A stretch of 64,000 nt of DNA from Paramyrothecium sp. XJ0827 (Eukaryota > Ascomycota > Sordariomycetes > Hypocreales > Stachybotryaceae), in contig JAJFPB010000004.1 of NCBI GenBank assembly GCA_020881915.1, positions 4,898,001 through 4,962,000 on the forward strand. Reading direction: 5' to 3'. Shown piece by piece: positions 31,718-42,244 of this stretch. The notes beneath the pieces were generated by a model. That model searched no databases and had not been told where the DNA came from. It saw only the letters and a list, made by a program, of their open reading frames with translations. The position numbers and the translations under genes are program-made. The stretch's first letter is position 1, and every line of letters starts with the position of its first letter.

Positions 31718-32334
31718 GGAACAAGGAAAGTCAAGGATCCGCGTCACGAATACTATTGGGTTCCAAGCATCGGATTATTCTCACATTAAGTCAAGATCGA
31801 CTCTAAGCGCATACTATGTTACAATTACTGAATGAATATGTTTGATGCCCAGACCCTATTTGAGTACAAGTAGATATTGAAAACATGGAGATAGAGAAGA
31901 CTTCAAAGGTATGAACGCCTTGCAGGATTAGTGCACCTTGCAGGATCTTTCTTTTTGTCGTGTGTTAACACGACCCGTGTGTTTGCATTAAATTAGGATG
32001 TGAACCATAGACGGTTTCTCCATAACTAATATTTAAAGTCGAGCGGGCCTGTTTGGGCTGGGCAACCTGATCAAGTCAGAAAGGGTGCGACGCTCATCAG
32101 TTATATTGTAAGATAAGTTTCCAGCAGATACCGACACTTTAAAGAAGGCAATGCCAGAGTCTCACCCATAAAAGCGTGGAGGCAGACGTACGACACCATG
32201 GCCATTGTCTACCGCCATGTATACCTGGATGTTCTCCCAGGAGCTTTGTTCGGCGTCCCACCATCATCCTACGTGCTTAGAAAGACCAAAAAAACCCACC
32301 ATCTTACGAGAAAGTTGATTTCATCCTACTTACC

Positions 32335-32925
32335 TTAACTCAACAGGGAAAATGAACTGCCTGTATTAATGGCCAGCCTTCTGAATTTAGCATAGAGTTC
32401 TGTACTGCGCTGGCGCAACTCGAAATTACTACACTTGCCGAGGTAAAGTGATACGACGCCTTCAAGATTACACAAAGGAAACCATTCAGCTTTGGCAGAT
32501 GAGAAGTATAGGCCAGTCAGCCATGAAGGTACTCGTATGGCTCGGTCAAAGTGCTCCAGAGCCATGCGGGCTGACGGTACAAATAGAGTCTGTTGGATTA
32601 CCAGCAACTTATGCTGCGGTATAGGAACTGGAATTAGAGTAGTTCGTGGAAAGCCCAGATTTTGACTTACACACCGATTTTTCAGATAGCCATCTGCATA
32701 GTTCACTAAGAAATCTCCTACCTGTAGCATGTGCAGATCATCTCCGCGGAAATTGTCAATGCCTCTCACAGAAAAAAGACTTCTTGTGCGTACGCATCGA
32801 CGTCGGTGTATTTGGAAATACACTATTTCTCTCCACAAAATAGGGCGGCGCCGCATTATATAGCGAACAAGGAAGCCTAAGAAGCTCCCAGACACGAGTA
32901 GGCTTCTCATCATTGACTCGCACAC
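32335..32925 (-). CDS. Uncertain hypothetical open frame (196 codons)
   Basis: The longest frame in an otherwise empty stretch. I do not recognise it. The second half (ALEHFDRAIRVPSWLTGLYF) looks more protein-like than the first. A possible donor GTGTAAGT occurs within the frame at about 32672. It could be a remnant or an exon of a decayed gene. No domain, signal or membrane segment is convincing. Confidence 0.2.
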   Translation of the reverse strand: MCESMMRSLLVSGSFLGFLVRYIMRRRPILWREIVYFQIHRRRCVRTRSLFSVRGIDNFRGDDLHMLQVGDFLVNYADGYLKNRCVSQNLGFPRTTLIPVPIPQHKLLVIQQTLFVPSARMALEHFDRAIRVPSWLTGLYFSSAKAEWFPLCNLEGVVSLYLGKCSNFELRQRSTELYAKFRRLAINTGSSFSLLS

Positions 32926-33182
32926 GAGACCAATCGTTACCTACGTCATAATACAGCAAGGCTGGAGCCAGAACTTAGCGCATCTCCGGCAGGGTGGAAA
33001 CCACAATCGGGGCGATTTCGAAGTGCTTACGATCGCAGTTTGTCATTGGAGGCCAAGGAGCATCGACCGAATCCACAATCATCAGCTCGGCGCTTAATCG
33101 GACACTACCTATGCCTCCGACCTACATAGTGTTCAATGGCCACGTCGAGATTTTAGTAATGCCGGAGGAACCTTGTCGAACT

Positions 33183-33190
33183 TATAAAAG
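33183..33190 (+). promoter_or_regulatory. Putative TATA box of the NCS1 permease gene
   Basis: TATAAAAG about 93 bp before the ATG at 33283. Inferred from sequence and spacing. Confidence 0.4.
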
Positions 33191-33282
33191 GTTCCATTGC
33201 ATTACAATGATGCTCTTGATTCACCAGGTTTCGTTCAGCTTGAACCCATGTTATTGATAACGGCGGAAAACTGGTCCACACA

Positions 33283-35116
33283 ATGCCTCTTCGAGCGGTC
33301 ACCGATCGGATGAAGCTGTCCAGCCTGGACAGGTCTAGCTCGAATGTTTGGATCAATAATGATATCCGGCCCTTAGAACCTGCTCGGCGAACATGGAATA
33401 CGCTCACCTTCGTGTCCTTCTGGGTAGTCAATTCGATTTCCAGTAAGACCTTGCTGCGCTTGCCCAGTGTCCCCTGAGCTAAATACAATAGTTTCCAACT
33501 GGCAAATCGGTGCCTCTCTTGTGGCTATAGGGTTGAGCGTATGGCAGGTCATTGTGGCTACTATCATCGGTCGAATAATAACAGCGCTTGTGGTCGTTTT
33601 CAACGGACACGTCGGTGCCAAATATCACATTGGCTTCCCAGTCCTATCGAGGATCATTTGGGGTCCGTATGGGTCCTTCATCGCTATCACCCAAAGAATC
33701 ATCCTGTCCATTGTTTGGCTCGCTGTTACATCTTGGACTGGCGGCATCTGCATCTCGGTGATACTCTCAGCTCTCAGCCCAGGTTTCCACCGCCTGGAAA
33801 ATGTCTTCCCGACTGGTTCAAATCTGGAGACGAAGCAGTTCGTTGGCTGGATTCTTTTCAACGTGGCCATGGCCCCTATGATTTGGATCCCCCCACATAA
33901 GATCAAGAGACTTCTTCTTGGTTTTAACATATATGCGCTGTTAACATTGATCTCGATAATGGTATGGGCTCTAGCTAGAGCAAGGGGAGGTGGTCCTTTG
34001 CTCTCACAAAATCCTGTGCCTATGAGTTCCCGCGACCTTGGCTGGACAATGGTATCTTCTATTACTGCAATCGTTGGAGGCATCGCCGTAGGTCTAACAA
34101 ACGCGAACGATTATACCCGGTTTGCGCGCAAGCCCGGAGACCAGGTTTTTGGCCAATGGTTTTCGATCATGTGAGTTGAAGTCGATGTGCGGTCGAGACT
34201 GATTGCTCATACCAATAGGTTCTTTGGAACATTAATCCCTGTCTTTGGCTGTTTAGTTGCTTCTGCCACACAAGTCTTCTGGGGCCAGCCTGTTTGGAAT
34301 CCACGTAAGTTTGTGGTGTTGTACAAATTTAACTAGATACTGACTGTCTTAGCTGTCATTTGCTTGATGTGGCTCCAAGAAGATTACAGTCCTGGCTCCC
34401 GTGCTGCAGCCTTTTTTGCTGGCGCTGGTCTTCTTATGAGCCAGCTAGGCATCAATGTCGTGGACAATGCTTACTCTGCTGGCATGGACCTAGCTGGCTT
34501 GGTCTGCTCTTACATCAATATCCGTCGCGGGGGATACATGGCTCTCGTTTTGAGCATTGCCATGTGCCCATGGGAACTGCTTTCTACTGCCGCCGTCTTC
34601 ATTTCCGTCTTATCGGCCTATAGCGTCTTCTTGGGGCCTATCATTGGCATACAGATCTGTGACTATTGGCTGGTTCGCCGTCGCACCCTCAAATTGAGCG
34701 ATCTGTACCATGCCAAGCCCGATGGTATTTACTACGCCTACCACGGCTTCAATATTCGAAGTTTCATAGCATGGGTGCTTGGCTTTGCAACTCAACTTCC
34801 CGGCTTTGCTCAGAATGTGACACCAAATCGGGTGCAAGTGGCAAGGGGGTGGAGCGAGCTATTTTATCTCGCATTTCCATTGGGTTTTACCATCTCTTTT
34901 GTTGCTCACTATGTCATTAACCGTCTTTTTCCACCACCAGGGCTTGGTGAACAAGATGAAATGGATGATTTTGGAACGTTCTCATTGGAAGAAGCGGCAA
35001 AGATCGGAATCGCTGCTCCGGAGGCATCGGACGATGGCAGGGGAAGCGGGAAGAGCATGTCAGCAATTGTAACTGACATACTTGTGACCCCCGAACCAAC
35101 TGAAAAACGAATATAG
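33283..35116 (+). CDS. NCS1 nucleobase/cation symporter (Fur-type permease), 4 exons
   Basis: Exons 33283–33442, 33492–34170, 34219–34304 and 34353–35116 (562 residues); three introns of 48–49 bp. Splicing joins WVVNSIS to ISNWQIGASLVAIGLS, FSIM to FFGTLIP and WNP to PVICLMWL in one frame. NCS1 hallmarks: VWINNDIRPLEPARRTW before the first helix, SNWQIGASLVA in TM1, the VFNGHVGAKYHIGFPVLSR loop, and LTNANDYTRFARKPGDQ. About 12 membrane segments are expected; the protein should sit in the plasma membrane and take up uracil, allantoin, purines or a related compound with protons. A further short 5' exon cannot be excluded because relatives often have a slightly longer N-terminus. Confidence 0.9.
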
Positions 35117-35748
35117 ACTAAAATCCCAGAGTCACGAAGGAAATGAGTGGCTCGGAGCCATTATACGAAAAAGTGTTCAGGACCCAGGGCGAGTGTCATG
35201 GTGAAGGACCAAAGCGGATGAAAAAAGAAAGAGGTTACTTCTGAGCACACGCCTATGAGATATATACAGGCCATACCGCCTTATTTCAATATCAAAAGCT
35301 CACTCAAGTTTGTCCTACATTACAAGGAGACTAGTCGTCACCGAGAATGATTGTGGTATAAGAGCGGCGATCCGGTGATAAAAACAACTAAAAGCAGATG
35401 TGCAGTTCATAATGATCCAAGACCACGACTACGTCAATAGATACTCGAACATGCAGGTTATGTCGCTTCCCCTTATTGCGGCCCTGGTGTTTCCTTCTCG
35501 CCTAATACTCCGTTGTCCAGTTGTCTCCATTTTATCCACATCGTAAGACTTCAATGCTACGTAGGCTTCGCTCAAAATACGCAGACAACGTGGTCTTGTC
35601 TCTGCCATCAATGATACTGGCTGCTAGTTATGCCAGCATGTCAGACTTTTACAACGATTACAAGTTTTGTTGATGGAGAGGTGCGCTTGAAGCGTCCCAA
35701 GATTTGTTTGCTTCGAGAAATACTGGAGGAACGCCCTCGCAATGGATC
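35117..35748. other. Intergenic region downstream of the permease
   Basis: About 630 bp of permease 3' flank; no gene seen before the dehydrogenase remnant. Confidence 0.4.
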
Positions 35749-36060
35749 TCAACTAATCACAAATGCCTCCACTTCATCAACAATCTGCACCTTGATGCTT
35801 CCGTTGCTGGTGTCGGAGCAAATTTGCATGGCGTGTACCGCCTGATCCAGCGGATACGTGTGAGTGATGGGCTTGTTCAGATCTAGAATTCATTTACCAT
35901 AGTTTAATTTACTTGGAGTCGGGGCCGGGCTTTACGATGAAGAGAAGGGTAAAGTGGAGAGCGTGCCGACTCTACATACCAACTTCGTGCCTGCCCTCCT
36001 TGATCTGGGCCACCAGGAAGGAAGCAGCACGACACGACAAGCCACCATGGAGCCCTTCTG
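35749..36060 (-). pseudogene. Remnant of a zinc-type medium-chain dehydrogenase (C-terminal piece)
   Basis: On the minus strand an exon-like stretch (about 36060–35980) reads SFLVAQIKEGRHEV. A 97-bp intron with GTATGT donor and TAG acceptor (35979–35883) follows, and then DLNKPITHTYPLDQAVHAM and GSIKVQIVDE to a stop at 35749–35751. This is the normal C-terminal end of sorbitol/alcohol-dehydrogenase-like MDR proteins (the THTYPLDQA and KVQIV blocks). The remaining roughly 250 residues expected upstream are absent, so it is a gene fragment. Confidence 0.6.
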
Positions 36061-36171
36061 GGCTCCCTACCTTATCTTCTGTTTACTCTTTTCCCCGGAT
36101 GATAGATGTACGTGATGACCCAAGGAGTACAGACGCCATGATCAGCACATTCGTTCCAGCCATCATTGCCC

Positions 36172-36185
36172 GGGGGGGGGGGGGG
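36172..36185 (+). repeat. Homopolymer of 14 G
   Basis: An uninterrupted run of G at 36172–36185 lies at the left edge of the epoxide hydrolase remnant. It may be a slippage hotspot or an assembly artefact. Confidence 0.7.
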
Positions 36186-36194
36186 TCACGATTG

Positions 36195-36941
36195 TGATCG
36201 CCGTATGCACTGTGCTGCCATTCGCAGTGTGGAACTATAGGAGGGCTCGAATGACCCAGATGTATCCCGACGTAGTGCTCGCGCACCATCTCAACATGTT
36301 TCCGGTTCTACTGCCGACCATCTGGGAAGCACCGTTGGCGTACTAGCGGTGGTTGATCGCTGGTCTCTTCTACTCTGATTTGAGAAGCAGGCTCGACAAG
36401 TATGAAGAAAATTTGAACAGGCTCAGAGCGGTTACTTCGAGCAACAGAGGACAAAGGCCCAAACCTTAGGCTTTGCCCTGGGCGACTCGCCCGTTGGCTT
36501 GCTAGCCTGGTTTGTCGAAAGGTTTCACGACTGGGGCGATGTAACGGATGCATTTCAGCCGCATCTAGTGCTGACGCTGGTCATGATGCACTGAATCCAG
36601 GGCGCTACGCCCGGTCTCCGCTTCTACCGTCAGGCGTTTGGATCCAGACGGGAAGCCGAGAGAACCTTTGAAGAGTACGTTGGCGTGCCTACAGGCGTGA
36701 GCATGTATGCTAAGGAACAACTGCATGTAAGTTGGACGCCCGAGTTTGTGGATCACTCTTAATGACTCACTCTATTGAACCGAAGTGCCCAAAGAACTGG
36801 GCACAGCAAGGGGCGAATATTCAATGCTGGAGAGAACATGACACTGGAGGTCATTTCTCATCGCTCGAGTGCCTCGAAGTATTTGTGTCGGACATGAGCA
36901 CATTGTTCAAGAAATACTCAGGGGTAAATAAAACTATGTGA
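36195..36941 (+). pseudogene. Decayed epoxide hydrolase (alpha/beta hydrolase, EHN family)
   Basis: Pieces in different frames follow the order of fungal microsomal-type epoxide hydrolases. First come RARMTQMYPDVVLAHHLNMF and LPTIWEAPLAY, ended by a stop near 36343. A frame change follows to GYFEQQRTKAQTLGFALGDS and PVGLLAWFVERFHDW, then a stop near 36590. After it come the PVGVSMYAKE-like block VGVPTGVSMYAKEQLHVSW and, after more frame loss, HDTGGHFSSLECLEVFVSDM, where GGHF carries the catalytic histidine region. At least two stops and two or more frameshifts are present, and the N-terminal half is missing. No product is expected. Confidence 0.72.
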
Positions 36942-37459
36942 ATAACAGATGAGGCAAAAGGATGTAGCATCTCACGGAACTATGGGAGAATGGTCGAGCC
37001 CGACGCAAGGGGAAAGAATGAATTGCAACAGATGGGCTTTTAGGTATTGAACCAGCTAGAGACACAACATCGGCATGACTGTGGAGCGGCATTCGGTAAG
37101 ACAGGTTATTCCGACAAACGTGTCGTAGCTCAGGCATAGTAGAAGAATGAATCATCCAGCGGAAGCAACTAACCTGGAGCTCGTCACTATTGTTGTAGAC
37201 GCATGCTACTTTGTGCCCAGTAATTGTGTTGTATATTATCTAGGGTGAACGGGCTGATCAGGAAATCTATTCAATGCAATCTCGTCTCTTATTCCCGGAA
37301 ACCAACTGACATTTTGCAATAATGTTGCATTTTAGCTCATTTTAAAGCACACCAGAATAGAATGCCATGCACAAAAAAAACCCCTCTATTATATACGAAG
37401 CTAATTAGATCGTTAATGAGGGACAAAAAAAATCCCAAAAGAAATTCATTACTGATGAC
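36942..37459. other. Intergenic region between remnant and tRNA
   Basis: About 520 bp, no gene. A-rich stretches at 37370–37440. Confidence 0.4.
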
Positions 37460-37464
37460 AAAAA
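37460..37464 (-). terminator. RNA polymerase III terminator of the tRNA gene
   Basis: Five T on the minus strand, 4 nt after the tRNA 3' end; the expected Pol III stop. Confidence 0.75.
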
Positions 37465-37468
37465 GTCA

Positions 37469-37570
37469 TGACGAGAGAGGGATTCGAACCCTCGCCTATT
37501 ACTAGACTGCGAATGTCGACATTGGATGTTGACCTGAACACAGCGCCTTAGACCGCTCGGCCATCTCGCC
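37469..37570 (-). tRNA. tRNA-Leu(CAG) with 20-nt intron
   Basis: 102 nt on the minus strand. The acceptor stem GGCGAGA pairs with TCTCGTC (one G–U). The D arm is the leucine-type GCCGAGCGGTCTAAGGC and the T arm is GAGGG-TTCGAAT-CCCTC. The anticodon stem CTGTG pairs with CGCAG across a 20-nt intron (37532–37513) placed one base after the anticodon, as in eukaryotic nuclear tRNAs. The loop TTCAGGT gives anticodon CAG at 37536–37534. A long variable arm is consistent with class II leucine tRNA. It decodes CUG as leucine. Confidence 0.92.
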
Positions 37571-38165
37571 TTTGCTGGCAACTGTTCCACAATGTCCATA
37601 CTAACACGAATCCCGCATTCTTGGCACCAGTGCCCACAGAAAACCCACTCATTAGTGTCAGCATGTCTTCGAAGCAGCAATTTTTGTCCTGGAAATCAGT
37701 GGATTTTTCAGATTGACACTTTCGATACGAAATGTCTTCAGGAACATTTATGGGACAGGGTCGAGAACTGCAAATGTGATGCATGAAACCTCTCTGGGAT
37801 ACTTAATCTCTAATGCAATCGAGGATAGAGCACGATGCAAACCGGGAACACTCTGCATACTGAGATTTGACTCAAAAACACCAGACCTACTAACCTGTAG
37901 GTGGATATGGAATCATTTGATCAATGCAAAATTCGAATGTGATGAAAAGAAGGTGTAAAATTCATGCCTGACGAGCAAAAACAGGAGCTAATCTCCCTTC
38001 TATATATGTAGAAAACTAATAAAGAATCCCTGAATTAACCCTAGGGACGCATTTCCTTTCCTCCAAATCACAATACACTGACCAGATTGTTTCCAGGCTC
38101 TCCCCGAACCAGGCGACAGTAAAGGTTTCCTCTCCACGATCCTGGGCTCCAAACACGCAAAACCG
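37571..38165. other. Intergenic region between tRNA and PAD-like gene
   Basis: About 600 bp, no gene seen; 3' flank of the PAD-like gene and 5' flank of the tRNA. Confidence 0.45.
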
Positions 38166-40013
38166 TCATGTAGCTACCCAAGGTGTACTTGCATCCCTCA
38201 AGCTATTGGTAGCGCAGTGCACCTCTCCACCACGAACGTGGTGCGACATGTAATCGTCGACGAAATGCGTCTTGATCCCCAATTTTCCGTAGACATCGAC
38301 AATTGCCTCTTCGAGTATGTCACGTCCTTGAACAATGGGGCCAAAAGGCTTTGGGGCAAAGTAATCGTGCCCGAGTAGTAACCCGTTGAGTGCTTCAGGA
38401 AAGAAGGATTTGACCTGTTTTTGTCCTGGTGATGCAAGACGAAGACGGCTGGGATGACCATCAGCCGTAGCCGGCCAAGGATAGGTAACGTCCTTCCAGA
38501 GCACGGGAACCCGCACTATGTCATCTTCGGACAGAGGAAGCTCGTCGAGGAGGAGCTTCAAGTTCTGGTCCAAGAAGTCCTGGGCATAGCGATTGTCCTC
38601 AATGAAGTTTTTATGTGTCAAGAGAGCATCGATTGTCAAGTTGCGGAGCTCTGGTTCCAGGAAAATTGTTTCTGGGTCCGGCGTCATGTCGCCGCCGTAG
38701 CTCAAGACAGTGGTAGAGCCATGTCCTTCGGCTTGTGCGGATCGCAGAATGTTGAGCGCGGCATTTGTGTCAGCGACTCCAATAGTGAAGCCAAGGTCGT
38801 TGTCGCATGGAAGAATCTGAACCATCTCGTCCACGTGACCGACTACCAGCCAGCCAGACTCGAGAAACATCAAAGGCTGTGCGTTTTGTGAAGCAAGGAA
38901 AGTCAACATGGATTCAGCTGGGTTCTTGTCAAACTGATGGGCTGTGAGGATCCGCCCATTGGGATATGAGACACCCGACCGTGAGACATACGGCGGTATG
39001 GTCTCGATATTACCTCCTGAGTTGATCTCTTCGACCCCGAAACCAGAGCCCAGGCCAGGCTGGTAGCCTCCAATACCCTGACCCCGAAGCTGGCTGAAGA
39101 CCTGGCGCCCAGCATTTCTGGTGGACTGTGCCGAGCGAAGCAGTACTCGGATCGATACGGTACCATTGGGCCCAGGCATATTGGCGTAGCCTGGCTCAAG
39201 AAAATCCTGTGCCCAGATATCGTCGCTTTGGTTCAGCAACTCGAGCGTAGGCGGCTTGGTGAGAAGCTCAAGTCCTTCTTGGAGGGACCGCGCGAATCTT
39301 GCCTGCCAAGGAGAGATTTTGCTGTCCTTCGTGGCTAGCACTGTGTTGACCTGCTGCAGGTGATGATGTAGTAACACGGGAGCCTGCTTCATAGCAACAG
39401 AGTCATGGGACGTGCAGTTGTTATCCGTGACTGTGAACGTCACCGCAACAGTGCCGTCCCACGAGGAGGCATTAGTGACTAGCTCACGGCCGTCGATAGC
39501 GAGGACGATACCCTTTCGCAGGCTTGTAGCGTTAAAAGAAACTTGATTATTGACTGTTATCCAATCATTCGGCTGGCTAGGATTTGAGGTCGGTCTCCAG
39601 AAAATCCTCACGCGGTGAATGGCAGAAGCCGGCTCCACGTGTACGCTGCCTACAGCTTGGTCGGAAAGATTGGACAGAGGCGTGGTTCGTAGCGGAGCGG
39701 CCAGTGCTGGATCTAAAAGAGCGTCTCCAGATGCGTCGTTGCAGGCAGCTAGCTCTCCGTTGCTCAGAGGACTTCCGTTGAGATCATTGATCGGGCATCT
39801 GAGACTTCTGTCACCAACATTTGGGAGAAAGATGGCCCCGCGATCAGCGTTCCAGACCATCTTATCGTGGGCATCAAGATGATTGACTAAACCATCCCGA
39901 TTAGAGTCTGCCAGGATCTGGGCGGAAAATGTGCAGGCGTGGGCGAGCCCAGACAACCCGGGCATCAAGCCAATTGCACCAAGAAGGAAATCTTTAAGGT
40001 TGATGGCAACCAT
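38166..40013 (-). CDS. Secreted protein-arginine-deiminase-like enzyme
   Basis: Intronless, 615 residues. An N-terminal hydrophobic signal peptide (LLGAIGLMPGLSGLAHA) precedes a region matching the PAD middle domain, with a calcium-loop-like ADSNRDGLVNHLD at 35–47 and AIFLPNVGD near 60. The catalytic domain has the four PAD residues: D270 in WAQDF, H393 and D395 in VVGHVDEM, and C600 in GGEVHCATNS. These correspond in order to D350, H471, D473 and C645 of human PAD4. The mammalian PAD N-terminal domain is missing. The expected reaction is hydrolysis of peptidyl-arginine to citrulline outside the cell, calcium-dependent in animal PADs. Several N-glycosylation sequons (NGT, NAT, NLT) fit secretion. 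Biological targets are unknown; host or own wall proteins are possible. Confidence 0.9.
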   Translation of the reverse strand: MVAINLKDFLLGAIGLMPGLSGLAHACTFSAQILADSNRDGLVNHLDAHDKMVWNADRGAIFLPNVGDRSLRCPINDLNGSPLSNGELAACNDASGDALLDPALAAPLRTTPLSNLSDQAVGSVHVEPASAIHRVRIFWRPTSNPSQPNDWITVNNQVSFNATSLRKGIVLAIDGRELVTNASSWDGTVAVTFTVTDNNCTSHDSVAMKQAPVLLHHHLQQVNTVLATKDSKISPWQARFARSLQEGLELLTKPPTLELLNQSDDIWAQDFLEPGYANMPGPNGTVSIRVLLRSAQSTRNAGRQVFSQLRGQGIGGYQPGLGSGFGVEEINSGGNIETIPPYVSRSGVSYPNGRILTAHQFDKNPAESMLTFLASQNAQPLMFLESGWLVVGHVDEMVQILPCDNDLGFTIGVADTNAALNILRSAQAEGHGSTTVLSYGGDMTPDPETIFLEPELRNLTIDALLTHKNFIEDNRYAQDFLDQNLKLLLDELPLSEDDIVRVPVLWKDVTYPWPATADGHPSRLRLASPGQKQVKSFFPEALNGLLLGHDYFAPKPFGPIVQGRDILEEAIVDVYGKLGIKTHFVDDYMSHHVRGGEVHCATNSLRDASTPWVAT

Positions 40014-40574
40014 AACGCTGGTGTAAGTAAGAACGAATAAATGAAATCAGAAATTAAGTTGAATATGAATCAGGGCTTTGGCAATTCAAGATGATTCTAC
40101 CCAGCAACGGAACAGCTTTAAGGAGGACGAAGCCTGCCTTTTATCATTTTCGGAGCCCCATGTTAAGCTCACCTGGAGATGTTTTCTCATGCCTTATGCA
40201 GTTGCTTGACGAAATTGCTTCTTCCACATCGGGCAAAATCTCGACATTTCCCTACGTGCTGTGTAAGCTTTCCCTTGCGGCTGCGAGCCGGGTTGGGGCT
40301 CATGCCAAAGGCGAGTCTGTCAGCGTTATGCAAGTATTTTTCCCAATTGGGCAAGCCGGGGCTGTGACTCGCTAGCTTGGCTAGTCATAGCCGTAGGATG
40401 GCTCCAGGGATTGCGCGGCTAGCTCCACCTCGATTGAACCGAGGGATACGATCATGGCTTGGGTACCATTAGGGTCTCACAGGGCCGCTGGGATGAAGGT
40501 ATTCTGGGCATTATGTATTGACGGTTAGAAAATTCTCTCTTTTCTGTTCCAGAACAGCCTCCAAGCCTCTCAGC
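40014..40574. other. Intergenic region
   Basis: 560 bp upstream of the PAD-like gene and downstream of the regulator; no gene seen. Confidence 0.4.
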
Positions 40575-42244
40575 TTAGATTGCGAATATATGAGGTCTGT
40601 CAAATATTCTCTCCCACCTTTTCGGACTATGAGTCTCTTCTTCCATCTGTGCCTTCCAGAGTGTATTTAGAAGTCGTGTTGCAATTCGTGGAGAACCTGT
40701 GCCGAGCGTTCGGCTGATCCAGGCCAACTCTCCAAGAATAAAATCTTGCGAGGCATGATCAGCAGGCTCAAGCTCAAGCGCCGCTATTACGAGCGGCCAT
40801 AGCGTCAACTTGCGTAGCTGCTGGGTTTTATGGAGGGCTATTTCCTCCAAAGTCTGCAGCAGGAGACTCCGATGTAATTCATGCGTGCTGGCGATATTGA
40901 TTGTGATCCCTCCTGATGTTGTCGGATCTGCCAGTGGTCCAGGGTTTTTATCTTCCGGGTCAAACAGAGTTGAAATACAATACAGTACGCTTGCTGACTG
41001 GTAAATCTTTGCAATCCGCTCCCAGTCCAAGAAAGCTTTCTTGACGGGGTTGTTATCATCCTCAATTTCGGCATTGATATTTGCATTCCAAGAACTTGGT
41101 TCAAACAAAAGAATCCGATGTAGGACCTCGATTGCAGCAGTACGCCTCTCGGTTGACGAGTTGATCAACGAGGATCGGAGATAGTTGATCATGATAATGC
41201 TCGACAGCAATTCTGGCGGACAAGGTGCAGCAGTATCAAGGCCATTGCCGAGCAATATTGGGAGTAGCACCACTAATTCCAGCTGCCGAAGTGCTACGCG
41301 AGGTTCTATGACTGGTGATGTTGTACTCCCAAGTATGTCAATCCTACGAGCCAGGGTTCAGCAGCTATCTTCACAGTCCTCTATCAAGATATAGCGACTC
41401 ACAGGACTAGGTATCGAAGCAAATGTCTCAGATACGGATATTGGAAGAGGCACTGTGCGAAGCCACCAAGTTCGTCTATCAGCGCATAAGCTCCATTGCA
41501 GTGGAGCCACCAGGAAGAGGAAAACAGCTCTTGCGTCTGTGGGCTGTTAGAAGACATAGATTTGCATCACGAAGTAGTACTCACTTCAGCAAGCAGGAAT
41601 GATAGAACAGATGCCAAGGCCCAAGCGTCTAATGCTCCTTTCGGCGAGCCCAGCTTTTCACTTATCAGATGGACAGCATTATTGCGGTGCGTCTGAAATC
41701 GGGCTAGAAGGATCCTTCTATCGGAATCTGAGGCGTCATTGAGCATCTGAATCCGATGACCCAGTACAGCCGACATGATGCTCTCTGCGACCGCGGTTGG
41801 CATGTGTTGGATGGCATCGGGAGGGAGATAGAATGGTGTGTGTATGCCTGAGCCGTTTGCTACTAAGTCTGGGCACATGCATTTGTTATCTGGAAGAAAG
41901 AGTGAGTGTTGGCATAAATGGTTATCTGGTGGTGGTAAGAACGCCACCAGATCGCGATACATCGGGAACGTACGATACACTACTGCCTGGTACAGATTTC
42001 GAAGCTCGTCCTCAATCGAGAAAGACAAGTTTGTCGACGAGACGGCCAGACGTAGCGCTGCAGTCTCTTTCTTCGCCCGACGTCCTTTCGACCTGGTTTG
42101 ACCCGGCTGTAGCCACTTTAGGGGCTTCTTCTCGTAGCCCGGGCAGGCGATTCCTCTTACACAGCATTTACGACAAGCTGGCTTCCGATAATCGCACTTG
42201 AGGCGCTGTTGACAACACGCCCAGCAGGACTTGCTAGCAGGCAT
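40575..42244 (-). CDS. Zn(II)2Cys6 transcription factor, 3 exons
   Basis: Exons (complement): 41585–42244, 41403–41536 and 40575–41343 (520 residues); introns of 48 and 59 bp. The N-terminus carries SCWACCQQRLKCDYRKPACRKC then CVRGIAC, a CX2CX6CX5CX2CX6C-type cluster close to the start, followed by a basic linker (KGRRAKKE). Splicing joins LLLAE to TQELFSSSWWLHCNGAYALI and then LRYLVL to IDILGSTTS, the usual middle region of fungal-specific factor-domain proteins (Fungal_trans_2 type). Nuclear regulator of unknown targets; its nearest neighbours are the PAD-like gene and, divergently, the NLR. Confidence 0.87.

Larger units (their letters stand above)
31718..33282. other. Gene-poor region before the permease
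   Basis: Contains one uncertain minus-strand frame (32335–32925, listed separately) and the permease promoter. No repeats seen. Confidence 0.4.
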
